A stretch of 37,392 bases of DNA. It comes from Polymyxa betae. Its lineage: Eukaryota > Endomyxa > Phytomyxea > Plasmodiophorida > Plasmodiophoridae. The stretch is taken from positions 1-37,392 of the forward strand of contig RBZT01000967.1 of NCBI GenBank assembly GCA_003693705.1. The letters run 5' to 3'. The position numbers were made by a program, and so were the translations under genes. Below, in pieces: positions 1 through 10,137 of the stretch (positions within the stretch are counted from its first letter, which is position 1; every line of letters starts with the position of its first letter). Under the pieces are notes generated by a model. The model saw only the letters and a list, made by a program, of their open reading frames with translations, made no database searches and had not been told where the DNA came from.

Positions 1-182
1 CGGAATCAGCTGCTTGCCAGCTTCTTTCCTGGTCGAACACCACGAATTATAATGGTTTCCGTGCGACGACATCAAAACGCTGATCTTGAAGGAGGTAATT
101 GTATCACGCCCTGATGTCTTTGCCTTCTTTTGAGGCGAAGGCGACGACAGCAGCTCCTCAATGCTGTCAGTATTCTCGCTCA
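1..182 (-). other. Open frame running off the window edge, identity uncertain
   Basis: On the minus strand an ATG at 182 opens a frame that stays open to position 1, about 60 codons, beginning MSENTDSIEELLSSPSPQKK. I do not recognise it. The plus strand over the same bases is also open from position 1 to a TGA near 112 and contains FFPGRTPR, which resembles the PGRT motif of Myb/SANT repeats. A plus-strand Myb-like exon of the adjacent Harbinger element is therefore an alternative reading. Only one of the two is likely to be real, and the edge prevents a choice. Confidence 0.25.
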
Positions 183-239
183 TAATCAACAACCACAAGA
201 TCAGTAATAAATTATAGGATGTTTATAAAGACAAAAAAG

Positions 240-430
240 AGAGACGTTACGAAACGTCAAACCTGGGTCAAAAGTTTGCAACCCAGCTTTTGATGGGTCA
301 CAAACTTTGAACCAAGCTTTGACACTGACGGGAAGCAGGAGGCCGAACCGCCAAACTTTGAGCTCAAAGGTGTGTGACTCGCCAAGGTTTGATGGGTTTT
401 ACGGATAGGTTTAATAAATATCGACAGTTG
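240..430. repeat. Cluster of CAAACTTTGA-like direct and inverted motifs
   Basis: The stretch repeats short words such as AAACTTTGA, CAAAGTTT-like inversions and TTTGATGGGT several times in about 170 bases, some as inverted copies flanking GGGTCAAAAGTTTGCAACCC. It lies just before the Myb-like ORF of the Harbinger element. It could be subterminal transposase-binding sequence, but I could not define a clean terminal inverted repeat or a 3-bp target duplication. Confidence 0.35.
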
Positions 431-435
431 TATGA

Positions 436-804
436 CTGATCACACTGGTCAGCGCCAAGGACAAGAAGAATGCCGAGGCTATCGAGTCGTCAGGCGATCA
501 TCTCCGGCGATGCGCAATGGGGGAGTACGTCACATCGGACGAATGTGATGAGGTCGATGATACCGGCGGCGACATCTTCGAAAAATATTTCAAACCAAAA
601 AACCGTGCGGGCCGCAAACGGAAAGTGCGGGAATCCCCTATGCAGGCGATGCTCTCGTTTATAACAGAGAGCGCTGCAAAAATGGAAAAGAATGAGAGTG
701 AGAAACTCCAGCTTATGGCCCAGCGTCTGGAATTTGATCGCGGCCAGGAAAGCGACCGTCACCGCGACGAGCTCATGCTCAAGCTCGCTGAGAAGCTGTT
801 GTAA
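436..804 (+). pseudogene. Harbinger accessory protein (Myb/SANT-type ORF1), C-terminal part
   Basis: The frame is open from 436; the first ATG is at 517 and the stop is at 802-804. The product has an acidic middle, a basic GRKRKVRESP patch and a charged helical tail rich in E, K, R and Q. That is the typical C-terminal layout of the Myb/trihelix accessory proteins that travel with PIF/Harbinger transposases and help them bind and enter the nucleus. The DNA-binding N-terminus is missing from this frame; FFPGRTPR near the window start may be a remnant. It converges on the transposase pseudogene, 45 bp away. Codon use is more GC-rich than in the host genes. Assignment rests on composition and context, not on a full domain. 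Confidence 0.5.
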
Positions 805-849
805 TAATAAACAATTGCTGGATGTTTATTGTTGATATCAGTGCCGTCA

Positions 850-1979
850 CTACTCCTGAAGACCCAAAAGCTCCTCTATTGAAGGCGGACGGATCTTGAA
901 ATACATTAAGATTTGATTTCCTTCGCTCTGCATGCATGTGTGGCAGTTCGTCAACAGAACTGCGACAAGCCACATTTTTCCGATCGGGGTCTGACGTACT
1001 CTCATTTTCTTATCGAACTGTAGAAATTCCCATAAGTTCTTCAGACGCCCAAAAAAAACTCCATTCTACTGATTCTCTAACAGAACTCATATCGGCATTA
1101 AAGGCAGCTTCCTTCGATCCAGGTTCTGCCATTGGGAATGGGCAACATACATAATCTGAGCATCCATAGGCAGGATCTCCATAAATACACTTGCCGTCGA
1201 ATATTTTGCCCGGATGAGATCGAAACTTTTGAAGTATGCCATTTTCTGCCAGCATTGTAGAATCATGCCTTCGACCTTCCACAGGAACAAACATACTGAC
1301 GATATTACCGTCGGGAGTAGTGATACCCTGCCAGTTGAGGCAATGACGACGAGGATGCCCATTATAAACAGAGCGTTGCAAGTTTTCGTACTGACTCTGA
1401 AGATTCTGTCGAGCACTAGGATAACAAATGTATTGCCTTGTGCCATCAATAAAGGCCCAACATGCTTGCAGTGGTGCCCCTTGTGAGTAGATAGCCAAAC
1501 AATATCTGTCGATATTCTTCTCAATCAGTTTGAGATTACGAACCAGCAGTTCTTTATGCTGTTGGTAAATAATATCTACAGTAGCACTAATGACGCGTGA
1601 GCATGCGGAAACAGAACGTCCAAACTAGTTGGCGACAGTAAAAAGTCTGCTTGGCTCAGCTAGACGTCGGCAAACAAGAGCAAGAGCTTCAAGCCCACAG
1701 ACATTGTCTTCAACGGTCGTTTGCACAAATTTAAGGATCCCCAATGTCACTCGGAGCTGTTGCAGCTGATTGATGGTGAATCGATATTTGTGGCAAGAAG
1801 TGACAGGATCCAGGCCAATATCGAACCGGTTGCCTCGGTCGATTTGGAGATTTTGCCTCAGATTCGATCAACATCATCATGATTTTAATAAATCGCCTCC
1901 ATTTGAATCTCGCGGTTTGCAATGCGAAGGCCATCACATTCAATGCTTCTCGATCGCTAAGAGCTCGGAAACGTGCCAT
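850..1979 (-). pseudogene. PIF/Harbinger DDE transposase, frame-broken
   Basis: Read on the minus strand from about 1979 to a TAG at 850-852. The DDE_Tnp_4 core is clear: CWAFIDGT carries the first Asp, VEGRRHDSTM the second and SVEWSFF the Glu, with GDPAYG between. Upstream the frame reads RFTINQLQQL and GLEALALV, as in the family N-terminus. At least three breaks are visible: a shift near 1850-1870, an in-frame TAG at 1625-1627, and a shift in the run of eight A at 1051-1058, after which the normal C-terminus (EFLQFDKKMR, then PPSIEELLGL) continues in another frame. The catalytic residues survive, so this is a recently dead copy, or partly a victim of homopolymer sequencing errors. Confidence 0.8.
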
Positions 1980-2118
1980 GTTTGTAAACAGCTTGGTGAC
2001 AACATCGTTTATTAGAGGGCACCGAGGGATAGATCTTAGTCAACACTGTAGAGGGTCAGCAACCAGTCAGGACTGAAACTCAAAAGCTGAGACTCTACAA
2101 AACATCGACTCTGCTCTG

Positions 2119-2169
2119 TTGAGTTTGAGTTTCCTGTGACCGTATACAAAGCTGAAACTCAAACTCAAA
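2119..2169. repeat. Perfect 15-bp inverted repeat at the edge of the Harbinger copy
   Basis: TTGAGTTTGAGTTTC at 2119-2133 is matched by its exact reverse complement at 2154-2168, with a 20-base loop. Related GAAACTCAAA and CTGAGACTC words occur just before it from 2070. It may mark the transposon end or its subterminal region; no target duplication was identified. Confidence 0.5.
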
Positions 2170-2199
2170 TTGCGCTTCAAATGTTCTCTATTATTTGTA

Positions 2200-2700
2200 G
2201 GTACCGGTAATGTATTTTTTCTATTATTTCTGGGACGTCATTTTCATTACTCTAAAATGGGACAATGATTTCATACGGGACTTGAATCTACTAGTACTTG
2301 CTGACTTTGTCCACCATTTCAAAGAGTAAACCATCTGACGGCCAGTTACTTTGGTGTTCTGTGGCAGCGGCGCTGATTCCGATTCCCTTCATTCTATCGA
2401 AGTGAACCTTTAAAGCTCTGTGTCCCATCCAGAAAAAGAATGGGGATTCTGGTTGATTTGTCAACATCATCAGCCAGAGTCACTGGTTGTGATCTGATAG
2501 GTGAACTACATAAAGATGTGATATGGAGATGGACTCTTTCTATCACCTGATGGGGTGATGGGATGATATCGTGGGGTCCATGACTCTGATTGATATGGTG
2601 ATAGAAGGGAGCCTCTTATATGTGACTGCTCCTCTTAAACATTGAAGGTTTGATTCATAGTCGTTGCTGGTTTGGGTCAATCATCCTTGGGAAGGAATGG
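2200..2700. other. Non-coding stretch before the sedolisin gene, with a small inverted repeat
   Basis: I find no convincing coding frame here. A 10-bp perfect inverted repeat, TTCTATCACC at 2538-2547 and GGTGATAGAA at 2597-2606, flanks a GATG/GGTGATGGG-rich loop. The protease 5' exon carrying its ATG should lie somewhere in this interval but could not be placed. Confidence 0.4.
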
Positions 2701-2706
2701 TAATAG

Positions 2707-4832
2707 TCTCAACTAATATTGTTATTGCTTTTCTCACTTCCGCTTCCTTCATATGGACTGCATCGTTCCTCACCCGCGACCGAGATATCGTCCCTAAACG
2801 ATATGGACCTAATTGGGTACGAAGCCAATTCATCGAGGTTTGCATTAACTTCCTCTCAGGCTGGCTTTTCCAGCTTCCAAAAATCAGCAGCAAAACCTTC
2901 TGATTCCAAACAATTGGTTTTTGCTATTAAAAACCGCTCCCCGCAAGAGCTTGAAGATCTGCTCGCATCTATATCTGATCCTATATCGCCTTCATATGGC
3001 GAATATCTATCTCTTGCTGAGCTTGGAGCTCTAACCTATAATCAAGAATCTTACGAAGCTGTTATGGGCTTTTTAAAGGATCATAACGTCAGCGAAATCC
3101 AAGAAACCAAAAATCGGGATTTCGTCGTGGTAAATGTGCCCGTTAGTAAAGCTGAGCAGATGCTGGCAACAACATTTACCAAGACCATATATGGAGATGC
3201 TAGCTACATTAGCGCATCCGAATATGCCCTCCCTCAACGTCTAGCAAACCATGTCGATTTTGTTGGGGGAGTATTCCATCGGGCTTCGTGGCGTAAAAAC
3301 CGTCGACTCAGACAAGAGGTCGATCCAAGCACAGGCCCGAAGTTGCAAGGCTTTGTAACTCCCAGTCTTCTGAATGATGTCTACCATATCTACAATAACG
3401 AAGTCGAACATGGTACAGGCGGGGCCTTATTCGAAGCCCTCGGTCAGAGCTACAGCAAAGAAGATCTTTTCAAATTCGAAGAGACGTTTCATGTGCCACA
3501 TCAAGACATCGATATCATTGTCGGGCCTAATACAGATGATGCCTGCCAGATCGACCCAGGCAATTGGTTAGTCAATCTTTTTGTTATCCGGTGTTGGCTG
3601 ACAAATACCTTAAATAAGTGGTGAGGCTAATCTCGATGTGCAGTACTTCATTGCCATCGCTCAACACAGCAAAACCACCTACTGGTCCATGGATCGGAAC
3701 GATCCAGATCCATTTCTTTCTTGGATTGTAGCTTTAGCGGATGATGCCAATCCTCCTCTTGTCCATTCCATCGTAAGTTTGCGCTCTGAATTGCTGAAAT
3801 TAATCAACATTTAACGGATGGTCAGTCTTATGGGGGGGATGAGAGAGAGGAGCAGACTTCTGGTCGTTTCAATCAGGAACTCATTAAGCTCGGTCTTCGT
3901 GGCATAACGGTGAGAGATTGTCAGTCAAATCGTTGTAAGTTCGATGAGCTGACAAATTGATTAGGTAGTAGTGAGCAGCGGTGACGATGGGGTGAACTCG
4001 CCAGAATTACGTCAAGATCCTACACGCTGTGGTATGACGCCATCGTTTCCTGCTTCGTCCCCTTATGTTGTGGCTGTAAGTCTTTACTGAAATACGTTTC
4101 TAGGTGCAATATTGACAGTTTGCAGGTTGGCGCTACTCAAGGGCTAGAATCGGGACATGAAGAGATAGCATGTTCAAGCTTGTCTGGTGGTATGGTTATC
4201 TCCACAGTAAATCTTATATCGTCACTCCAACTATCGATCAGGGATTATCACTTCTGGGGGCGGTTTTAGCACCCTTTTCAAACAGCCCGGTTACCAGAAA
4301 AAATCGGTCGAAACATATTTGAAGACGGTTCCAGCCAGCCAGCTTCCTTCTCGTGCCGATTTCAATGCTAATGGCCGTGCATACCCGTAAAGGACCAACA
4401 TATTCTCCCAGTTTGTTATCAACATCTTTTTTTAGGGATGTATCGCTGTTAGGTTACAATTATCTAATATTCGATGACCTGAAATGTTTGCAAGAATCTG
4501 GAACCAGTGCTTCGTCGCCTGTTTTTGCAGCAATGCTTACTCTAATTAACGACGAGCTTGCTAAAAACGGTCAAAGCCCTCTTGGTTTCGTCAATCCACT
4601 CCTTTACAGCTTATACAATAACAAGCCGGAAATCTTTAACGATATCGTAAAAGGAGGGAACCATTGCGCTGCTGGTTATCGAGAGAATATTCACTGCTGT
4701 GATTTTGGATTTTCTGCAACTGCTGGGTGGGATCCTGTTACAGGGTTAGGATCGGTTCATTTCGCCCGTTTAAAGAAGGCCATTCTAGATATAAAAACCC
4801 AAAAGCAAATGGAACGATTTGCTGGTTTGTAA
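2707..4832 (+). CDS. Sedolisin / tripeptidyl-peptidase 1-like serine protease (S53)
   Basis: A secreted or lysosomal acid protease that probably removes tripeptides or cleaves proteins at low pH. Exons I infer: 2707-3566, 3619-3772, 3826-3909, 3965-4075, 4126-4189, 4242-4386 and 4436-4832; the six introns are 49-55 nt and the joined frame is open throughout (605 codons). The N-terminus begins with a hydrophobic signal-like segment (LILLLLFSLPLP) but has no ATG, so a short 5' exon is missing. Next comes a pro-kumamolisin propeptide (about residues 60-200), then the catalytic domain. The Glu-Asp pair lies in GEANLDVQYF, the oxyanion Asp in SSGDDG, the nucleophile in SGTSASSP, and the calcium-site residues in FNDIVKG and GWDPVTGLG. 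All key residues are present, so it should be active. It is close in length to animal and fungal TPP1. Confidence 0.9.
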
Positions 4833-5636
4833 ATACGGATTCCCACAGAACTAATCTGTCATTGGGTCATGAAAACGCCTACTGTCTAATAAAGGCATTC
4901 TATAAACTGAATCAGAACAGCAGTGTATCTTGTACAGTACAAATATGTAGCTGATAAACTTGGGTTAACAGTAATGTCTTTCATGATTCATAGCTAAATG
5001 TTGCAGATTCAGACGTCGTAGCAGCTCTATCAAATCTGTTCAAGCGATTTGATATTCCTAAGAGAATGAGCATCGAAAGCATCATTTGCCAATAGGTTCC
5101 GGAATCTGCTGTTGATTAGACGAGTATTTGCAATACAACGAGGCTCTGTGATGTATACAGCGGCAGCCGAGAGCAGGTCTGTGTTAATCGCTTTCAAGTT
5201 CATAGCCAGTCAGATGGCTTCTGCACAAATATCTCAAGCGAATGAGCTCATTCGTAAACGACTCCAATCATGTTTCGCCTGGTGTCACAATAGAACATCC
5301 TTACAATTTGGTCACAGAACGGCCCGGATATTGCCAGAGACTTGAAGAATCGCTGCTACATTGTCCTATGGATAGATGGCAAGATAACAATGGAGATATA
5401 TAGTGATAATTTGTATAATGTTATGTTAAACAGACAGGTGTAATATTGGTCAAATAGGCGGTTGTTTTAAAACGCTATGACGAGATCCCCGTCCAGTACA
5501 GAATAGCATCGGGGACATTCAACACAACAGTGAAACAATATTGGTCTGGAAGGTCCTTCCCTGCGTTGATCAATCCATTGGATCATTTCCAAGTCTTGCC
5601 TGAATTGAAGCATCAGCGCAAAATCCATCAGCAGCG
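4833..5636. other. Intergenic stretch with an unresolved coding-like patch
   Basis: Between 5005 and 5402 all three plus frames have open, protein-like pieces. One, ending at a stop near 5402, reads ERPGYCQRLEESLLHC followed by PMDRWQD, with Cys-x9-Cys spacing. Another, ending at 5345, is about 90 codons long and opens after a TGA without an early ATG. A small intron-split gene is possible, but I could not join exons convincingly. The rest appears to be spacer and the promoter of the next gene. Confidence 0.25.
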
Positions 5637-6302
5637 ATGTCGCTGTCGATCGTGTCGAGTCCCTTCATGAGTCGTAATTATCTTCTCATTTATCGAGGTT
5701 TATGTGCTACATTCTTGGCATATACAATAGTTGCAGGAGCTCTGGTTCAAATGCCAGCACCTTATGTTATGTATTTAACCAACTGGATGGTGATGCTAAA
5801 TTTCTGCTATTTCACCTCAGCTGCCCTGGCGTTGGCTTTGCCGAAAATGGGCTTCATTAGGAAAGCTGCTTACCATTTGAACGAAATCTGTCTTCCAAAT
5901 GCAATGACGGTTTGTCTTTTATTCTGGTCAATTGTGTTCCCTCGCCTTAAAGATGCTCAATCTAATGTTAAGGGCCCGATCGGATACATCTATTTCAGAG
6001 TTATAACTGACCATGGAGGAACACTTCTGCTTTTATTATTCGATTTCTTCATTAGTCGTACTGTATTCCCAATCAAGCATGTATATTGGCCTTCAATTGT
6101 TTTCCTCTATATACCCGTCAGCGCTATCTACACGTTGATCTATAACGAGATTTATCCTGGTTTAACATTCAGGGATGTAACTTCCCTTGGCTTTGTAGTG
6201 TTTGCTGTAACTACGACTCTGCTTTCTTTTGTCGTTCTGGTCTATTTTATACCTAGATACAAATCTGACAAAACGTATGCATTTTTTATGCTGAGCGGCT
6301 GA
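5637..6302 (+). CDS. Multi-pass membrane protein, AIG1/FAR-17a or rolling-stone type, copy 1
   Basis: A 221-residue protein with about six hydrophobic segments and no intron. The conserved layout is YLTNW around residues 46-50 and DHG around 125-127, each in or next to a membrane helix. In animal AIG1 and ADTRP a Thr and a His in comparable places form the active site of an intramembrane hydrolase that cleaves fatty-acid esters of hydroxy fatty acids; Thr48 and His126 are the candidates here. The same general fold and LTNW motif also fit the rolling-stone family, whose function is unclear, so enzyme activity is only a suggestion. A paralogue follows 1 kb downstream on the same strand. The start is the first ATG, followed by a short polar leader. 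Confidence 0.65.
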   Translation: MSLSIVSSPFMSRNYLLIYRGLCATFLAYTIVAGALVQMPAPYVMYLTNWMVMLNFCYFTSAALALALPKMGFIRKAAYHLNEICLPNAMTVCLLFWSIVFPRLKDAQSNVKGPIGYIYFRVITDHGGTLLLLLFDFFISRTVFPIKHVYWPSIVFLYIPVSAIYTLIYNEIYPGLTFRDVTSLGFVVFAVTTTLLSFVVLVYFIPRYKSDKTYAFFMLSG

Positions 6303-7321
6303 ACTAATTGTCATTTTAGAGAATCGGCTTCCGAAATCCTCGTCCATAAGGCAGATTCTGCCTGCTGAGTATTTCGTTCATTGCTCTTCATTTTTAAATA
6401 CAGTGTAATTATGGAATGGAATGAATTGTGTGGTCTGTTGTGTAATGTGAAAGGATGGTGCTGTCACCTCAAGCACAAGGCCATTTGTGGCATTTTACCA
6501 CGAGTTCACCTGTTATAATAATTCGTATCGTTTCATATATGCTCTGCCTGCAAATTACACTGACTGTTAAGGGCGTTCTCTGGTCATCTGACTTTCACGA
6601 AGTTCTGTTTGGATTCTAATCAGGCTGCTGATGTAAGATTACTGTACTATCAGAATTGGCTACGATGTTCGCCTGAGCCAAAAGCCGTCAATTTTTTAGA
6701 GTGGAGCAATTTGAAGGTTGATCGCCCTCACGATTTTTATTTTTTGCTATTTTTTTGTTTTACATTGCATTAATTACAATTGATTATGTACAGTTGAAAG
6801 CATGCTGTAACTATGATCATAATTATTAACTGCACCCGCAATTTTGTCAGATCATCTGCGAGAACCTGTAGAATTCCTGGGGGAATCAGGTTCCCTTTAG
6901 CTTCTGTGTTGTTCGTCTTAAGGTGGCCAGACTGAATGATCCGAATTCGCCACAAGAGCCCCGCGGGTCTCCTTTGTCAGGTTTTGGGGACAGTAAACCG
7001 ACCTTCGATGCCTTATTCAAAATGGGTAAGAATGCCTGGACGTTGCACGGATCTTCGCAGTTGCTCATATGTTTTTGTTTACATCTAAACATATAAAACA
7101 TGTTTAAACGCTATTTTCCGAGCGGTGCTTCTATACAACTCTGCCGCTGATTGATGCCTGTTATTGCTGCTGATTTATGCTTTATCTCATATCTGGCATC
7201 TCCTGAAAGATTAATCTGAAATGTTGTGAGAATTGCGCGGAACGTAACACGTTGCTGCTGATTACGATGACATTGATTTAGTCATAATCATATTACTATA
7301 CTCGTAGTCGAACTTAATATC
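6303..7321. other. Intergenic region between paralogues, with one coding-like fragment
   Basis: About 1 kb separates the two membrane-protein paralogues. From about 6870 to 7098 a plus-strand frame without a good ATG includes RLNDPNSPQEPRGSPLSGFG and, a few residues on, FKMGKNAW. It reads like real protein but has no recognised family and no clear splice partners. It could be an exon of an unidentified gene or a relic. I see nothing else besides AT-rich spacer with a run of T near 6740. Confidence 0.25.
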
Positions 7322-8020
7322 ATGCCAACATCGAGATGGTACAAGCAGAGTCCAGATTCCACCTCTGTCCTAACTAGCCCTTTTCTCAACCGTAGGCAAC
7401 TGTTCATATTCCGACTTTTATGTGCTGCCTTGCTTTGTGGTATGATTGTCGCTGGAATCTCTACAGTCCACCGTGTCCCATACATTCTTTATCTGACCAA
7501 TTGGATGGCAATTTTGAACACTTTATACTTTCTCGTCTCAGCATTTAGTGAATCTCACAGTTTCGCTCAATCTTCTGCCTATGCATTGAATCATATCTGT
7601 ATCCCCAACAGCATAATGGTGTGTGTTTTATTTTGGACTGCTGTTCAACCCTATATTCCCCCTGGATCTTTATCGCACTTTAAAATATTCCAAAATGTTG
7701 TTGACCATGGCATCACGTTGATCTTGCTCCTCGTTGATTATTCTCTATCGCATATAACATTCAGCATATTCTATATCTATTGGCCTGCACTTATAATTGC
7801 CTACATTCCGGTGAACGCTTATTATTCCATTTCTTACAAGCCAATCTACTTTGCCCTCAGTTACAAAAACTATACTTCTGTGATCTTCCTGCTGTCCGCC
7901 TTGATCGTATCTCTAGGTTCTTTCGTGTTAATCTGCTGGATCACGCCCAAGGTGAAATACTATCAGTCTAAGAACACAATGATGGAGGCTATTGTTGTCC
8001 ACAAAAGCATCAGCGTATAA
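7322..8020 (+). CDS. Multi-pass membrane protein, AIG1/FAR-17a or rolling-stone type, copy 2
   Basis: A 232-residue intronless paralogue of the gene at 5637. The shared landmarks are in the same order: a basic N-terminal leader, YLTNW (Thr59), NHICIPN against NEICLPN in copy 1, DHG (His129), and a long hydrophobic C-terminal half. The conserved Thr and His support the same intramembrane esterase-like proposal. Sequence between the landmarks differs strongly, so the duplication is old. It has a longer N-terminal leader than copy 1. It ends 50 bp before the convergent GDT1 gene, so the two 3' untranslated regions probably overlap. Confidence 0.65.
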   Translation: MPTSRWYKQSPDSTSVLTSPFLNRRQLFIFRLLCAALLCGMIVAGISTVHRVPYILYLTNWMAILNTLYFLVSAFSESHSFAQSSAYALNHICIPNSIMVCVLFWTAVQPYIPPGSLSHFKIFQNVVDHGITLILLLVDYSLSHITFSIFYIYWPALIIAYIPVNAYYSISYKPIYFALSYKNYTSVIFLLSALIVSLGSFVLICWITPKVKYYQSKNTMMEAIVVHKSISV

Positions 8021-8070
8021 TCGAAATTGTTAACATTATACACTTTATACAGCTAATCTTCATACTGGAT

Positions 8071-8883
8071 TTATTCGCCTGATATTAACGAATGTAGGGC
8101 AAATCCTAGAAACAGACACCCGCCTACTGTATGAACTGTTCTTTCAGAAACTTTGGCCGCTAGAATTTTACCGCCCATTACTGCCACAAATGTACATAAT
8201 GCATGACCCATAATCCCTCCTACGACAACACCAAGGGCATTGATATCTGCTGCCATGACGATTGTGGCTATCTGAGAGCGGTCTCCCCATTCGGCTAAAA
8301 ATGTCATTGTAAAAGCTTGGATCAGAGCAGGGGAAAATAATGATCGCAACATGCTTTGGTGCTTTTTTTTCGGTGTAGGCGGTGCCAACTCTAGGTCGTC
8401 AATGTCGTCATCATTATCGTACTCTTCTGATCGCTTGGCATTCAGGGCATTTAATTCCGCCTCGGTTTCTTCTAGTTCCTGTTGAATTCCATCGCTTTCC
8501 GTCATGAAGAACGCCTCTTTCAACAATTTGATACCGAAAAAAGCAAACAGAGCTACAGCAGCAATATGTGTGTGCTTTCGAGGAAGAAGAGAAGGTAATG
8601 CTGACCCAAGCAATGCTGATAGTATAGTCATAATAATCAACGCTGACATGGCGCCAATAAAAATCAATTTTCGTCCATGTCTCATCGACATTATAGCAGC
8701 TATAAAGAAGGTCTTGTCGCCGATCTCTGACGATACGATCATGGAGAATGAGGCAAGCATGGCCGACAGCATTGATGGCGTTATTGAAGAATCCTTAGGT
8801 GGTTGCTGCTGATTGCCATCATTGTCAGCCAATGTGAAGTAGAACAGGAGAACCGCCACAGTTGAACAGAGAGCCGACTTCAT
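8071..8883 (-). CDS. GDT1/TMEM165 (UPF0016) family Ca2+/Mn2+ transporter
   Basis: A 270-residue intronless protein. It has an N-terminal signal-like hydrophobic segment, then two homologous three-helix halves. Each half has the family signature E-x-G-D-[KR]-[ST]: SEIGDKT with Glu53, and AEWGDRS with Glu198. These acidic residues line the cation site. A central loop of about 50 residues is rich in Asp and Glu (YDNDDDIDD) and then in Lys, a normal cytosolic linker for the family. Yeast and human members sit in the Golgi or ER and supply manganese for glycosylation while exporting calcium or protons; that role fits the neighbouring secretory genes but is not shown here. All family motifs are intact. 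Confidence 0.92.
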   Translation of the reverse strand: MKSALCSTVAVLLFYFTLADNDGNQQQPPKDSSITPSMLSAMLASFSMIVSSEIGDKTFFIAAIMSMRHGRKLIFIGAMSALIIMTILSALLGSALPSLLPRKHTHIAAVALFAFFGIKLLKEAFFMTESDGIQQELEETEAELNALNAKRSEEYDNDDDIDDLELAPPTPKKKHQSMLRSLFSPALIQAFTMTFLAEWGDRSQIATIVMAADINALGVVVGGIMGHALCTFVAVMGGKILAAKVSERTVHTVGGCLFLGFALHSLISGE

Positions 8884-9363
8884 TCAGAGGACTTTTACAG
8901 TTCTGAAAATTGCGAACCTTATCTAAGACCAGACCACAGAAAGTCAATCTGAAACTGAAAATCATTAATGTGTGTTGTTTGGCACGGAATCTAGGTAAAT
9001 CAATATTCACGTTCATTGATTTTATTGTGACGCATAACTTCTTGCAGTTCATTCTGCATCAGCCTGCCTTCCATAACAACACAACACCATCAAACCAATG
9101 TAGGAGATACTAGGTAGCATACTGTATTGAATTCTCTTAAATGTATGGATTCCTTATTTCTGGAAACAAGCGGCTGCCACTGGAAAATCGCTTTTCATGA
9201 TGCTCTTAACTGTACAGTACCGTAATTGGAAAGTTTGTATTTAGGTATGATCGAAATCTAGTAAAAAGCCGTTCGGGGTTTTAATGGGCGGCCTTCTCTT
9301 CTTTTTACCGTCTTTGAAAACACATCTTTTCTTTGGCATTTATCTTTCGTGTCTGCTGTCGCG
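8884..9363. promoter_or_regulatory. Divergent intergenic region between GDT1-like and p24 genes
   Basis: About 480 bp lie between the two divergent start codons, so the region must hold both promoters. I see no convincing TATA box or repeated operator. Short minus and plus frames here lack protein-like composition. Confidence 0.3.
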
Positions 9364-10137
9364 ATGGCTGTCGCTCCTTTATCAGCCATCGTTATGCTGT
9401 TAGCAGTTTCGATCGGCCACGTCGCTGTGGCTGACTCTGATCAGGCCTTCATATTTGACGTACCAGTTGGCAGATCTAAATGCATTGGGTCGAATACTAT
9501 TTTATATTATTAATCTCATTTGCATAGTTTCTTCTTCACTTCATCCTTTATGCTCTTTTACTTCATTCCACAGCTTACTTTTCCTTAGTGAGGATGTACG
9601 AAAGGGAGAACTGTTTCGAGCCAAGTATTCCTTTCAGCCAGATCTTCCTGGAATAGCAACTGTCTCGGTTTTGGATCCATTTCAAAAGGAGATCCCCAAA
9701 CGAACTGTTGAAAAAGGTTCTTTTGTTCATACGGCCGATCAATCGGGTGAACATCGTATCTGTTTTTACTCGGTGGGAGGAATTCCGGTCACGGTCGAAT
9801 TGGACCTGACAGCTGGAAGTGATGCCAAGAAATGGGATGAAATTGCCAAGCAAGAGAACCTAAAGCCATTGGAGGTTGAATTACGTCGTCTTGAAGATAT
9901 TGTTAGTTCAACCCACTCTGAATTCGAGTATATTAGCCAGCGTGAACTGGCTGCTCGAAATGTTAACGGTATGCTGCGTTTTTCGATTTGGCTTTTACTA
10001 ATTGTCAATTTTTCTTAGAAAATACGAATTCTCGTGTTTTGTGGGGTTCTGTAATCTCAATGGCAATATTGGTCGGCTTGGGCACTTGGCAAATTTACTA
10101 TTTGCAGAAGTTCTTCAAATCAAAGAAGATGATGTAA
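9364..10137 (+). CDS. p24 (emp24/TMED) family cargo receptor
   Basis: Type I membrane protein of COPII/COPI vesicles between ER and Golgi. I infer exons 9364-9488, 9589-9968 and 10019-10137 (introns 100 and 50 nt), giving 207 residues, a usual length. The signal peptide (MAVAPLSAIVMLLAV) is followed by a GOLD domain with the usual two cysteines (GRSKCIGEDV and HRICFYS). Then come a coiled-coil stem (EVELRRLEDI through ENTNSRVLW), one transmembrane helix and a tail ending FFKSKKMM. The tail has both the di-phenylalanine that binds COPII and a KKxx retrieval signal that binds COPI. The start is the ATG that opens the signal peptide; the first intron falls right after the first conserved cysteine. 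Confidence 0.92.
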
